Positions 1-8,422 of a stretch of DNA of 64,000 bases are shown here, one piece after another (within the stretch, counting starts at the first letter, position 1; each line of letters begins with the position of its first letter). Both the position numbers and the translations under genes were made by a program. Below the pieces are notes generated by a model. It did not search any database and was not told the DNA's origin. It was given only the letters and a program-made list of their open reading frames with translations. Source of the stretch: Hanleya hanleyi (Eukaryota > Mollusca > Polyplacophora > Lepidopleurida > Hanleyidae); contig JAVTVY010047980.1 of the NCBI GenBank assembly GCA_036873755.1, positions 124,001 through 188,000 of the forward strand, given 5' to 3'.

Positions 1-668
1 TGCAAACCGACGAAGGAACGGAATTCCTCAACAGACCGTTCCAAGCCTTTCTCAAGAAACAGAAGGTCTTCTTCTTCCATACGTACAACGAGACCAAGGC
101 TTCCGTGGTGGAAAGGTTCAACAGGACATTCAAAGGCCGTATGTATAAATATTTCACCTATAAGAATACAAGGCGGTACATCGATGTTCTCCCGAAACTT
201 GTGAGGGGTTACAATCGAGCCTATCATCGAAGTATAGAGAGAGCCCCCATTACCGTGACCCAACGCAATGAAGCCCAAGTCCGGCGTGTCTTGTACCCCA
301 TACAATCGCAACGAGCACCGAAGGCGGTGTACAAGGTCGGGGACCCTGTACGGATCAGTAAAGTCAAGGGCAAGTTCGAGAAAAGTTACTTGCCCAACTG
401 GAGCGATGAGCACTTCCTGATTAAACGGCGCCTACCCCGACAGCGGCGAGTCTATGAACTGGAAGATCTTCAAGGGGAACCGTTGCTAGGCACGTTTTAC
501 GAGATGGAATTACAGCCTGTCGTAAAAACACAGCAAGACTACTACACGGTGGACCAGATTTTGAAAACGGAACGTCGACGTGGCAAACTGTTTCATTTCG
601 TGAAATGGCAAGGCTGGCCCAGTTCCTTCAATTCCTGGGTCGCAGCCAACGAGGTGAAACGACTATAA
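1..668 (+). CDS. Polinton/Maverick integrase with C-terminal chromodomain (5' end outside window)
   Basis: The reading frame is open from base 3 to the stop at 666-668, so the gene enters from the left edge and its start is not in the window. The first codons read QTDEGTEF, the second-Asp motif of a retroviral-type (rve) DDE integrase. The catalytic Glu lies in VVERFNRT, 33 residues later. A central basic region follows, and the last 45 residues (YYTVDQIL... through FVKWQGWP) form a chromodomain. Enzymes of this family insert the linear element into host chromatin, and the chromodomain is thought to guide targeting. An rve integrase with a chromodomain next to an ATPase, capsid and protease set marks a Polinton/adintovirus rather than a gypsy element. 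No break is visible in the part seen. The methionine often drawn near 105 would be a GTG inside the domain, not a start. Confidence 0.9.
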   Translation, partial: QTDEGTEFLNRPFQAFLKKQKVFFFHTYNETKASVVERFNRTFKGRMYKYFTYKNTRRYIDVLPKLVRGYNRAYHRSIERAPITVTQRNEAQVRRVLYPIQSQRAPKAVYKVGDPVRISKVKGKFEKSYLPNWSDEHFLIKRRLPRQRRVYELEDLQGEPLLGTFYEMELQPVVKTQQDYYTVDQILKTERRRGKLFHFVKWQGWPSSFNSWVAANEVKRL

Positions 669-710
669 AGCCAGACACCACTACCGTCATCCTTCATTCC
701 ACGGTCGACC

Positions 711-1295
711 ATGAACACGGTGCAACCGTCTCTGAACACAGCGTCTCCCAAAACGCGCAAAGCGCAAGTAGGCTTTGTGGTGATATTGCTAACCCTGCTG
801 AGTGCGTTGTACGGAGGTGTATTTTACGACGTAGCCTATGTCAGCACGTTACTTAACCAATTGAGAACACCAGCCATCAGTGAAACCGGTCTACAGAGAG
901 CACCAGTCAACCCCGTATCGAGCCCAGTCATCACCACACCCCGTGTACAAGCCACAACGAGCTCCACACCAAGCTCCACACCTACACCAAGTACACCTAC
1001 TACATCTGAAGACCCACCGGATTTCATCCCTCACAATCAACAGACATCGACGACGAACGTTGTACCCACCACCACCATCATCACTCGCAGTGAACAGACA
1101 ACGACGACCGACGTTGTACCCACCACTCCAGTTCACTCGTACCAAATTTACAAGAGCGGGTTACCACGACAGCGGATACACCTCCAACCATGGACCCCCG
1201 TTGGCAACATCCCTTCACTTGCGTCACCGCAGGATCGACGGGCTCCGGCAAAACGCACTTCGTCAGGAAGCTCCTCGAACACGCCGACAGCATGA
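711..1295 (+). CDS. Thr/Pro-rich single-pass membrane protein of the Polinton, unknown function
   Basis: ATG at 711 opens 194 codons. A hydrophobic stretch at about residues 20-42 (VGFVVILLTLLSALYGGVF) is a likely signal anchor. A Thr/Ser/Pro-rich stalk follows (about residues 60-145), containing two imperfect copies of a TTxxVVPTT motif and resembling a mucin-like, O-glycosylated ectodomain. The gene lies 42 bases after the integrase stop and overlaps the ATPase by about 106 bases in another frame. I do not recognise the family. A virion membrane or attachment role is conceivable, but it is not shown by the sequence. The reading frame is intact. The C-terminal overlap with the ATPase start may be incidental read-through. 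Confidence 0.55.
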   Translation: MNTVQPSLNTASPKTRKAQVGFVVILLTLLSALYGGVFYDVAYVSTLLNQLRTPAISETGLQRAPVNPVSSPVITTPRVQATTSSTPSSTPTPSTPTTSEDPPDFIPHNQQTSTTNVVPTTTIITRSEQTTTTDVVPTTPVHSYQIYKSGLPRQRIHLQPWTPVGNIPSLASPQDRRAPAKRTSSGSSSNTPTA

Positions 1296-1798
1296 TCACC
1301 CCACCCATTGCCCGAGTCGTGTGGTGTTACGGAGAATGGCAGGCAGCGTATGCAGCAATGCCCCATATCACGTTCGTGGAAGGCCTACCCAACCTGGCTG
1401 ATTTGGAACCCGACACCTTGGTGGTTCTGGATGATCTCATGGCGGAGACGGACAGTCGGGTCACCCAACTCTTTACCAAAGGCAGCCATCATCGACGGCT
1501 CAGCATCACCTACATTGTGCAGAATCTGTTCAGTAAAAACAAAGAACATCGGAACATCAGCTTAAATGCCCACTACATGGTGGTCTTCAAAAACCCGAGA
1601 GATACCACTCAACTGCTGCACCTGGCGAGACAGATGTACCCTGGACGCACTGCGTTTGCGTTGGAAGCCGTTAAAGATGCGACAACCCCTCAGCACGGGT
1701 ATATGCTCTTCGACCTGAAGCAAGCCACCCCCGATCACCTTCGACTACGCACCGGCATCTTTCCCGGAGAGACTCACCACGTGTACACGCAAAAATAA
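1190..1798 (+). CDS. Polinton genome-packaging ATPase (FtsK/HerA, A32-like)
   Basis: ATG at 1190 gives 202 residues. Walker A is GSTGSGKT at residues 15-22 and Walker B is LVVLDDLM at about residues 77-84, the usual spacing in the short A32-like ATPases that package DNA into the capsids of Polintons, virophages and large DNA viruses. The length matches the compact Polinton form. The frame is intact to the TAA at 1796-1798. It sits downstream of integrase and upstream of the structural genes, as expected. A poly(A) signal follows 64 bases later, so this may end an early transcription unit. Confidence 0.92.
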   Translation: MDPRWQHPFTCVTAGSTGSGKTHFVRKLLEHADSMITPPIARVVWCYGEWQAAYAAMPHITFVEGLPNLADLEPDTLVVLDDLMAETDSRVTQLFTKGSHHRRLSITYIVQNLFSKNKEHRNISLNAHYMVVFKNPRDTTQLLHLARQMYPGRTAFALEAVKDATTPQHGYMLFDLKQATPDHLRLRTGIFPGETHHVYTQK

Positions 1799-1958
1799 TG
1801 TAAACACACCCACAGTGACTCCCCCAGGTGGGGTGTGTGTGTGTGTTTTGATGATGGGGATAATAAAAAGAATGAATACCACATCATGGTTGATTTTTGT
1901 CTCTGTTCTCTGAGATAGATAAAAAGGGTAGGGTTGTGGGTTCTGGCATTAGTTGTAC
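1799..1958 (+). promoter_or_regulatory. Intergenic 3' end and promoter region: GT hairpin, AATAAA, TATA-like box
   Basis: Just after the ATPase stop, a CA-rich arm (1801-1812) can pair with a GT-rich arm (about 1828-1848). AATAAA follows at 1862-1867, a candidate poly(A) signal for the upstream unit. An A/T-rich GATAAAAAGGG at about 1917-1927 lies about 35 bases before the next ATG and could act as a TATA element for the late genes. This is pattern-based only. Confidence 0.4.
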
Positions 1959-2303
1959 ATGATGTCTGTGCGAGTACGGAAGCACGCTCCCACGCTCCGT
2001 GTATTGAAGACGGCCCCACTCGAGTTGGTTCGAACCATTGTACGCGGTGCGGACCCTGACCTTGTACGCTGTCTGTGCGAGATCGGGTACAACCTGCTAA
2101 AAGGCAACGTACCACTGACTCCGGCTCAGAAGACCAAGTTGACCAAGCATAAGACAGGTCTCCGAACCTTAGTCCAGAAGCAAGTCTCTCAAACACAAAA
2201 GAAAAAGGTGTTACAGAAAGGTGGATTTCTCGGGGCCATCTTAGCACCGTTGGCCGATTCCGTGTTGGGTCCAGTATTGGGTGGACTCTTCGGCCGACAA
2301 TGA
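1959..2303 (+). CDS. Small basic Polinton/adintovirus protein with hydrophobic C-terminus (core protein X-like)
   Basis: Two consecutive ATGs at 1959 and 1962 open about 114 residues. The protein is Lys/Arg-rich in its middle (LTPAQKTKLTKHKTGLR) and ends in a glycine-rich hydrophobic tail (GGFLGAILAPLADSVLG...). Short proteins of this build occur in adintovirus-like elements beside the penton and hexon genes and have been compared with adenovirus core protein X. The role is known only by analogy: DNA condensation or membrane interaction inside the virion. The stop overlaps the next start as ATGA (2300-2303), which suggests coupled expression. The frame is intact. Confidence 0.6.
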   Translation: MMSVRVRKHAPTLRVLKTAPLELVRTIVRGADPDLVRCLCEIGYNLLKGNVPLTPAQKTKLTKHKTGLRTLVQKQVSQTQKKKVLQKGGFLGAILAPLADSVLGPVLGGLFGRQ

Positions 2304-4166
2304 ACCACACGAAAAAAATGGTCCTCGTCGAACCTCGGCTCCTTCAAAACCTCCAATCGCCCTACCCCGTACCTTCTACGGTGAAGACGATAAACACCCT
2401 CGATGAAGAGATGCGTCAGATCTTACAGAGACCGGGGTTAAGCGATAGTGAGAAAGTACAACAGTACAATGAGACGCTTCAGCGGTACATGACGTTCATG
2501 GACCAATACAAAACCCTCTCTGTTCCAGCACCACCACCACCACCACGCGACACACCACCGACCTCAGCAGACTATTCTGTGAAGTCATGTGACGCAGTCA
2601 GTATGTCGACACCTCTTCCCACTTCCCTTATATGTGTTGTAATTTTTACCTGTATATGGCGAGATTCTGCTGGTGGACGTTTCGTCCCCGAGGCCCGCCC
2701 CCTGTACAGACCTTTTGGTCTTTGATATATGTTGGCATTTGTGGGAAGTTGATGCTGGGTCGACATCGGGCGTTACAGACTAGTCTTTCGTGTTAATTCC
2801 GTCATTTACATCTGACGACGATACAGCTTACCAATCTCCAATGTACGAGTTGTCACAGCGAAACAGCTCACCAATTACCAGTATACGAGTTGTCAGAGCA
2901 TTTCCATCATAGCTCTCTAGATTTGTATCTAATACCGCTTATGCCTGTGCTAGGGGCCGTGTGGTCATATCATCCAAGTTGCCACACGAACAGGTACAAT
3001 AAAAGCGTACCTGAGATACAACACATATCACGAATCGTTAGATTCTTGGTATGTGCTTTAGAATAGGTTAACCAGAAGGCTATTCTGTGAAGTCATGTGA
3101 CGCAGTCAGTATGTCGGCACCTCTTCCCACTCCCTTATATGTGTTGTAATTTTTTCCTGTATATGGCGAGATTCTGCTGGTGGACGTTTCGTCCCCGAGG
3201 CCCGCTCCCTGTACAGACCTTTTGGTCTTTGATATATGTTGGCATTTGTGGGAAGTTGATGCTGGGTCGACATCGGGCGTTACAGACTAGTCTTTCGTGT
3301 TAATTCCGTCATTTACATCTGACGACGATACAGCTCACCAATCTCCAATGTACGAGTTGTCACAGCGAACAGCTCACCAATTACCAGTATACGAGTTGTC
3401 AGAGCATTTCCATCATAGCTCTCTAGATTTGTATCTAATACCGCTTATGCCGGTGCTAGGGGCCGTGTGGTCATATCATCCAAGTTGCCACATGAACAGG
3501 TACAATAAAGCGTACCTGAGATACAACACATATCACGAATCGTTAGATTCTTGGTGTGTGCTTTAGAATAGGTTAACCAGAAGACTATTCTGTGAAGTCA
3601 TGTGACGCAGTCAGTATGTCGGCACCTCTTCCCACTTCCCTTATATGTGTTGTAATTCATTACCAGGGGTACCACCCACAGCCCCACAGTGGGTCGAAGA
3701 CGAAGTCCTGAAGAGTGTACCTGCATCGTTCAAGAAACAAGCTGGCCTGATATTACAACGGATGAAACAGAATCCTAACATGACTTGGAATGATAAAGGT
3801 GAACTCCTGGTACAGAATCAGGTGGTCCCCGGGACCCACATGACGGATTTAGTGAATGACCTGATGCGTCAACGCAGGTCGCACACGAACCCTCGAGGAT
3901 GGGAGGTCTTCGCTCAAGGCTTGAAAGACATGCATGTACCACAGGAATTGGTGGGGAACCCCCAGCGCTGGGCCTTTATGCAATCATCCAGTCGTGCACG
4001 ACGACTCTCACCACAACCTTGGGAACCGGAGTCACCCCCCAAATCACCACCACGGCGGGCACTTACTTTTTCACCCCTTTTACCACGCCACCCCCTGCAA
4101 CCACCAAGAGCTAAGTCACCGCGACCATCACGACGATTAGCGCCCAAGGGCTGGGAGAAGTATTAA
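2300..4166 (+). pseudogene. Polinton virion-associated protein gene split by a 1.1 kb repeat insertion
   Basis: The 5' half starts at ATG 2300 and reads about 90 residues: an acidic helical segment (TLDEEMRQILQR) followed by a proline run. It then runs into repeat sequence at about 2570. The 3' half resumes after 3657 and is open to the TAA at 4164-4166. It contains WNDKGELL, DLVNDLMRQRR and GWEVFAQGLKDMHVP, then a Ser/Pro/Arg-rich tail ending GWEKY. Both halves resemble one conserved protein found between the core-like and penton genes of adintovirus-type elements. Its function is unknown, probably capsid-associated. The insert consists of R-I-R-I-R repeats (separate entry), so the gene cannot make a full product. 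Apparent frames extending into the insert are read-through. Confidence 0.75.
2570..3657 (+). mobile_element. R-I-R-I-R tandem repeat element inserted in the Polinton gene
   Basis: Three copies of a roughly 75-bp segment R (2570-2644, 3079-3151, 3583-3657) alternate with two copies of a roughly 430-bp segment I. The copies differ at few positions, so the tandem state is recent or homogenised. R-I-R-I-R is what unequal exchange between terminal direct repeats produces, as in small LTR-type (TRIM) elements. A tandem MITE is an alternative. I carries a CAGGTAC/GTACCTG hairpin at 2991-3013. There is no coding potential. A diverged partial copy lies at 16746-17131, so this is an interspersed family. 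A clear target-site duplication was not found. Confidence 0.8.
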
Positions 4167-4199
4167 AACCAACAGCAGCAGCAGGAAAGCTCAGTCATC

Positions 4200-4965
4200 A
4201 TGTTTTACCTCACCCTACCCAGTAACAGCTCGGCTGATGTGTTTCCTGACAACACCTTGACCAAGTACGTGACCCAGTTACCGCAACCGTTGCGTTTACC
4301 TGGACGCTGGGAATGTGGACTCGTGGATATCCAATACCCTTACTCGTGGTACAACGTGCGAGCCAATGAAGTATGGTACGAGGTGACCTACGAAGGACAA
4401 GAAACTCGACTCAAACTACCCGAAGGTCAATACGATTCCCCCAAGGAGTTCATGGGTGGACTGAGAAGTCTGATGCGTTATCAGTCTCTACGAGACGTCA
4501 CGAATACTTCAAAACCCATCAAATCTTTCCCCTTCAAAAATCATGTGGACTTCGATTACAACGCACACAACGACAAGGCCTGTCTCACGCTCAGCCCCAA
4601 CGTGAGTGTCGAACTCAGTCCTACCCTACAGCAAATGCTGGGTCTCGATCTACGGGGGTACGCTGGCCCCACCGGCGAGAGAGCCCACATCCCGATGGAC
4701 ATGCGTGGTGGTATGTATGGCCTGTACATCTACTCGGACGTGGTCGATGCACACATTGTCGGCGACAGCAACGTACCTCTACTGCGCGTCTGCCCGGTGA
4801 AAGGCAATTATGGAGCTCAAGTCACCCACAGTTTCAGGCATATTGTGTATCTACCGGTCAGTCAGACCGATATTAGCCGACACCGGTCAACCGATTGCAT
4901 TCGAGCGTGGGAAAGTGGTGCTGACACTTCATTTCCGTCAAGTCCGAGCGGTTCACTTTGCATAG
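4200..4965 (+). pseudogene. Polinton minor capsid (penton-like, single jelly-roll) gene, frameshifted
   Basis: ATG at 4200 opens a protein starting MFYLTLPSNSS, followed by DNTLTKYVTQLP and WECGLVDIQYPYSWYN. These are hallmarks of the penton-like minor capsid protein of Polintons, which forms capsid vertices. The frame is good to about residue 225 (HIVYLPVSQTD). It then continues in a wrong frame to 5120. The family-typical C-terminus lies in another frame, at about 4880-4965, with a stop at 4963-4965. A short frameshifting deletion at about 4873-4880 therefore breaks the gene. The next gene starts 17 bases after the 4965 stop, which supports that stop as the ancestral end. Confidence 0.85.
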
Positions 4966-4981
4966 TGAAGGTGCCTTATCA

Positions 4982-5263
4982 ATGCCATACAGCCAGTTAC
5001 GTCGATCATTACACCAAACAGGCCGGGGTAGCTTTCCTGTCTTTGCAGGTACACGCATGCAACGAGGACATGGGCTGGGGAACATACTCGGGAGCATCGT
5101 CAAAACGTTCCTATTGGTGACGCGTGGGGTCAAAGCGATCGGCAAACAAGCGGTGCGCAGTGGACTGCAAGTCGCGGGTGATGTCTTGGGCGGTGCGGCA
5201 CCCAAAGAAGCACTGAAACGTCGGGCCAAAGAAGCAGGAGGCGTCTTGGTCACCAAAGCATAA
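4982..5263 (+). CDS. Small basic late protein of the Polinton (adintovirus-type, unknown role)
   Basis: ATG at 4982 (MPYSQLRRSL) gives 93 residues. The centre is Gly-rich and hydrophobic (RGHGLGNILGSIVKTFL), followed by an amphipathic, Ala/Gly/Arg-rich tail (GLQVAGDVLGG, KEALKRRAKEAG). Proteins of this shape sit between penton and major capsid genes in Polintons and adintoviruses, and have been likened to adenoviral minor proteins that bind DNA or disturb membranes. That role is inference. The frame is intact. It overlaps the out-of-frame tail of the broken penton gene, which explains why two reading frames coexist there. Confidence 0.6.
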   Translation: MPYSQLRRSLHQTGRGSFPVFAGTRMQRGHGLGNILGSIVKTFLLVTRGVKAIGKQAVRSGLQVAGDVLGGAAPKEALKRRAKEAGGVLVTKA

Positions 5264-5367
5264 CGCACCGTAGGGAATAAAAGACCTGCACCACCGAGAC
5301 CACGCACCAGTCGACGACCGATCCAGCGACGACGCACATCGAAGACCCGGGATATCTTTTCTTAAAG
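5264..5367 (+). promoter_or_regulatory. Spacer before the major capsid gene with AATAAA/TATA-like motif
   Basis: GGGAATAAAAGACC at 5273-5286 contains AATAAA (5276-5281) and also fits a TATA-like ATAAAAG element about 90 bases upstream of the capsid ATG. It could end the preceding transcript or start the capsid one. Nothing else is recognisable here. Confidence 0.35.
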
Positions 5368-6671
5368 ATGGCTTTCATCCATGCCGAGTCGTGTCCTTCT
5401 ACCAACAGTGAATTTGATTTATGGACCGTCCCACCTACTCAGACCAGTGCCGAAGAGGGTCAATGGATGGAACATCTGCCCCTTTCCAGCATTACAGCCA
5501 CAGGCCCCATTGAATTCACCATCACCAACGCAGATACGACCTACCTGGATTTAGCCCATACGTACCTATATGTGAAAGCTAAAATCACCAATAAAGATGG
5601 GTCAGTCCTCAAAGCAGATGCACCCGTGGGTCCAGTGAATCTGTGGCTTCATTCGCTATTCCAGCAAGTGGATATAGCCCTGAGTGATAAACTGGTGAGC
5701 GCCTCGACCAACACGTACCCGTACCGAGCCTACATCGAAATGCTGTTATCCTACGGGCGTGACGCTAAAAAGTCGTATTTGACAGCCCCGTTGTTCTACC
5801 GAGATACCCCAGGCAAGATGGAAGCGAGTCCTGATAATGACGGCTATACGGAGAGAGGGGATGCCACAGCAGAGAGTCACTCGGTCGATATGATGGGACG
5901 TCTGCATGCGGACTTATTCATGCAGGACCGATACCTCTTGAATGGAGTACCTGTCAAAATACGACTAGTGCGCGCAACGCCTGCGTTTGCCTTGATGGCC
6001 CCGAGTGAGGACCTCGAGTATAACATTGTCATCCGAGAGGCAAGTCTGTTTGTACGCAAAGTGAAACCGAGCCCAGGTGTACAGTTGGGGCACATCAGAG
6101 CCTTGGAGAAAAACCAGCCCAGTACCCGATTCGACGAGTACAGACCAAGGTCTTTTCCGTTCCTAAAGGCAATATGATTGTCAATCAAGAAAACCTGTTC
6201 CTGGGGGATTTGCTCAAGCGTTTAACCCTAGCCTGTGTGGAGAACGTCAGTTATAATGGGACTCTCTCGAGGAATCCGTTCAACCTAAAAGCGTTCAACA
6301 TCAATTTCGTGGCCCTGCATGTGGATGGCCAACAGGTACCGGCACGCCCCTTACAACCTACCTTTGGAACGGACAATTACATCCGGAGCTATCTGAACCT
6401 CTTCACAGCAACTGGCCAAATCAACCAAGACGAGGGAAATATGATCAGTCGAGACGATTTCGGCAGCGGGTACACATTGTTCTGTTTCGATCTGACTCCC
6501 ACCTTAGACAACGATCATCAACTGAGTCTCGTCAAGAAAGGTAACTTACGCTTGGAACTGCATTTCGGGACACCTTTACCGAAAACCATCAATGTGATTT
6601 GCTACGCTGAGTTTGACAACATCATTCAAATCGATAAAAGCCGTAACGTCCTGTGTGACTTTGCCACCTAA
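5368..6671 (+). pseudogene. Polinton major capsid protein (double jelly-roll, hexon-like), one frameshift
   Basis: ATG at 5368 (MAFIHAESCPS) opens the N-terminal jelly roll, with FTITNADTTYLDL and NLWLHSLFQQVDIALSD typical of Polinton major capsid proteins. This frame reads on to a stop at 6175-6177. The C-terminal half is in another frame and is open to the TAA at 6669-6671, with NQENLFLGDLLKRL, VDGQQVPARPLQP, DEGNMISRDDF and AEFDNIIQIDKSRN. The two frames meet at an A run (6109-6113), where a one-base loss best explains the shift. Combined length, about 430 codons, is normal for the family. The protein would form the icosahedral shell. The protease gene begins 2 bases after its stop. Confidence 0.9.
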
Positions 6672-6672
6672 C

Positions 6673-7103
6673 ATGGATACAGACCAGATACGCACCGTGC
6701 TGGAGAATGATCCAGGGACACGCATGGTGTGTGTATCCGGCTGCTTACGTCCTGAATACAGACCCGATGGAGCGACCCGGTGAACACTGGGTGGCCGTGT
6801 ACTTGACAGAAGAGCAGGGCGAATACTTTGATCCGTACGGCCTGCCACCCCTCCATCCCGATTTAACAGACTTCATGGATCAAGGCACAGAGACGTGGTG
6901 TTGGAATACTAAAACGTTGCAAAGCCTGGACAGTATAGTGTGCGGCCAATATTGCTTGTTTTACCTATACCATCGATGCCGGGGAAGACCCTTATCTACC
7001 ATCGTAGATGTTTGACGAGTACCCCAAGGCCGAGGAACGAGATGTACTCGTATATGACTGGGCCGCCCATCATTTCAATGTACAAGTCCCGTTCTGGGCT
7101 TGA
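6673..7103 (+). pseudogene. Adenain-like cysteine protease of the Polinton, two frameshifts
   Basis: ATG at 6673 begins MDTDQIRTVLEND, but that frame stops at about 6783. The catalytic part is in the next frame: GEHWVAVYL supplies the His, YFDPYGLPP the acidic residue, and CGQYCLFYLYH the nucleophile Cys with its Gln. This is the adenain/Ulp1-like maturation protease (PRO) that cleaves capsid precursors. The shift at about 6720-6735 coincides with loss of some N-terminal residues. A second shift near 7005 puts the last segment (FDEYPKAEERDV..., ending at a TGA at 7101-7103) in a third frame. The gene is dead, with all catalytic residues still readable. Its 3' end is amplified into the adjacent repeat. 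Confidence 0.85.
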
Positions 7104-7250
7104 ATTCTTTCAATGTACACACGCCCGCTGTTCTGGGCTTCAGTTTACAAGCTCCCTGTTCTGGGCTTCAGTTCTTCCAATGTACAAGCCCCCTGTTCTG
7201 GGCTTCAGTTCTTTCAATGTACAAGCCCCTTGTTCTGGGCTTGAGTTTTC
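7072..7250 (+). repeat. Minisatellite derived from the protease 3' end
   Basis: About five imperfect 35-42-bp units share the core TTTCAATGTACAAG...CCTGTTCTGGGCTT. The first unit is the last codons and stop of the protease gene (about 7072-7103), and the rest continue downstream to about 7245. The array thus arose by local duplication of the gene's end. Confidence 0.8.
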
Positions 7251-7282
7251 ACGTGGTTGTTCTCACGTTGTTGTTGTTACTG

Positions 7283-7299
7283 AATAAAAAAAAAAAAAA
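7283..7299 (+). promoter_or_regulatory. AATAAA running into a 14-base A tract
   Basis: AATAAA at 7283-7288 leads directly into an uninterrupted A run to 7299. It could be the poly(A) signal of the late transcripts, a retroposed poly(A) end, or simple slippage. The spacing is too tight for a normal signal followed by a genuine tail. Confidence 0.35.
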
Positions 7300-7323
7300 A
7301 TGAGATCTCACCAAAAAACCCTG

Positions 7324-7663
7324 CCTCATGGTACTCATATGAACAGTCACAATCAAAGCGTGACTGAGGTACATCATTTTTAGATGACGACTCTATAACG
7401 AATATTATGGATTAAGAATACTGATCAGCGATACGGATTTGATATTTTGGAACATCATGATGTCTTGCCGGCATCATTGAAAACTGTTGACCGCTTCTCT
7501 CTTGTAGGAAACAAGCCTATGTTTATGTACACTATGATTGTCCTTTTGAATTTGGTGCTAATACTGTTATGTGGAAAATGGAATAGGTCTTTGGATTATG
7601 GACGCGGATATTCTCTAATGGACGACGGCTGGATTATGAATGACGGACTAGACGCTTGTAATT
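7324..7663 (+). repeat. Interspersed repeat AB, uninterrupted copy
   Basis: Part A (7324-7411) starts CCTCATGGTACTCATATG and holds a CAGTCAC/GTGACTG hairpin at 7344-7366. Part B (about 7402-7663) runs from ATTATGGATTAAGAATACTG to GACGCTTGTAATT. B recurs at 43005-43257 and, reversed, at 60519-60783. A recurs reversed at 45853-45946. The A/B junction here carries a single TTAA, the site filled by a 514-bp element elsewhere in the window. The short open frame at 7447-7671 is also present in the second copy, but I recognise no product. Confidence 0.8.
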
Positions 7664-8080
7664 ATTCATAATGCATAAATGCCCAATGTGGAGATTCAGT
7701 CAAACTGAAATCAGTGGTATAGGATGGGGCCAAAATGTAACCCATCAATGCTAGAATGCAAGCGCACTATAGTAAAATAGAGAGCCAATGAAATCAGCCC
7801 ACAGACCAAGTACGTGTTTTGGTCTAGGTTTGGAGCGGGCATTTCATTGAGGTACGTGTAAAGGAAGACGGTGAGTGAAGACTCGTCCAACACGTATAGA
7901 TTAAGTTTATTACTATAAGTTATATGAGCATAATGCATGACACTGGTTTTGAACACCGTATTAGCCAATCAGTGGCCTAGAATGGAGCCAAAGCTAACCC
8001 ATCCATGTCCAGAAAACATTACCCGAGTGTACAAGAACCCAGTTGTAGGCGCGGACGTAGGCGAAAGCACACCGTGAGTA
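7664..8080. other. No gene seen; short direct repeat pair
   Basis: No coding region is supported here. A segment at 7715-7750 (GGATGGGGCCAAAATGTAAC) recurs imperfectly at about 7972-8008, about 256 bases later. The rest is unremarkable unique-looking sequence. Confidence 0.5.
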
Positions 8081-8400
8081 CCCCAATTCGATTGGCAGAT
8101 TGTTCGACCGCTGATTGGTTCTTTTTCTCGATCGCTCATTGGCTCTTTTTCTCTACCGCTGATTGGTCCAAATGGAACTGCCCATCCTTCCCAGGTTCAT
8201 TTACAATCCCCTTTTCTTTGACCTTTTGGCCGGACAACCCGCGCACTTCCGGAGAACGCGCGCGCGCGCTGCGGCCGCGCCGGGCCGGGCCAGGGTGCGG
8301 GCCGGGAAAGTTGGAGGTAGTGTTTGAGCATTCTGAAAAACCGGAAGTGACGTCATTTTTACATCCGGTTGAATTCACCCAAAGCAAGTGACTCACACAC
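8080..8400. promoter_or_regulatory. CpG-rich promoter-like region: four CCAAT boxes and an ETS/CRE composite
   Basis: Inverted CCAAT boxes (ATTGG) lie at 8091, 8114, 8138 and 8162, a 23-24-bp tandem unit. A CG-rich stretch with GCGCGCGCGC and CCGGGCCGGG spans about 8255-8308. At 8341-8355, CCGGAAGTGACGTCA fuses an ETS site to a full cAMP-response element. This combination is typical of animal housekeeping promoters. No exon is recognisable on either side, so its transcript is unknown. It could belong to a mobile element. Confidence 0.5.
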
Positions 8401-8422
8401 ACTTGCGCAGACCCACCACACC

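Noticed and set aside
880..1401. A 173-codon frame overlapping the membrane protein and ATPase genes
   Set aside because: It is a shadow frame, low in complexity (His/Arg/Pro-rich), with no support against the two recognisable genes it overlaps.
1774..2310. 178-codon minus-strand frame opposite the small core-like gene
   Set aside because: It runs antisense across an intergenic region and a recognised gene, with no family resemblance.
4373..4876. 167-codon frame inside the penton gene
   Set aside because: It is an alternative frame of a clearly recognisable capsid gene.
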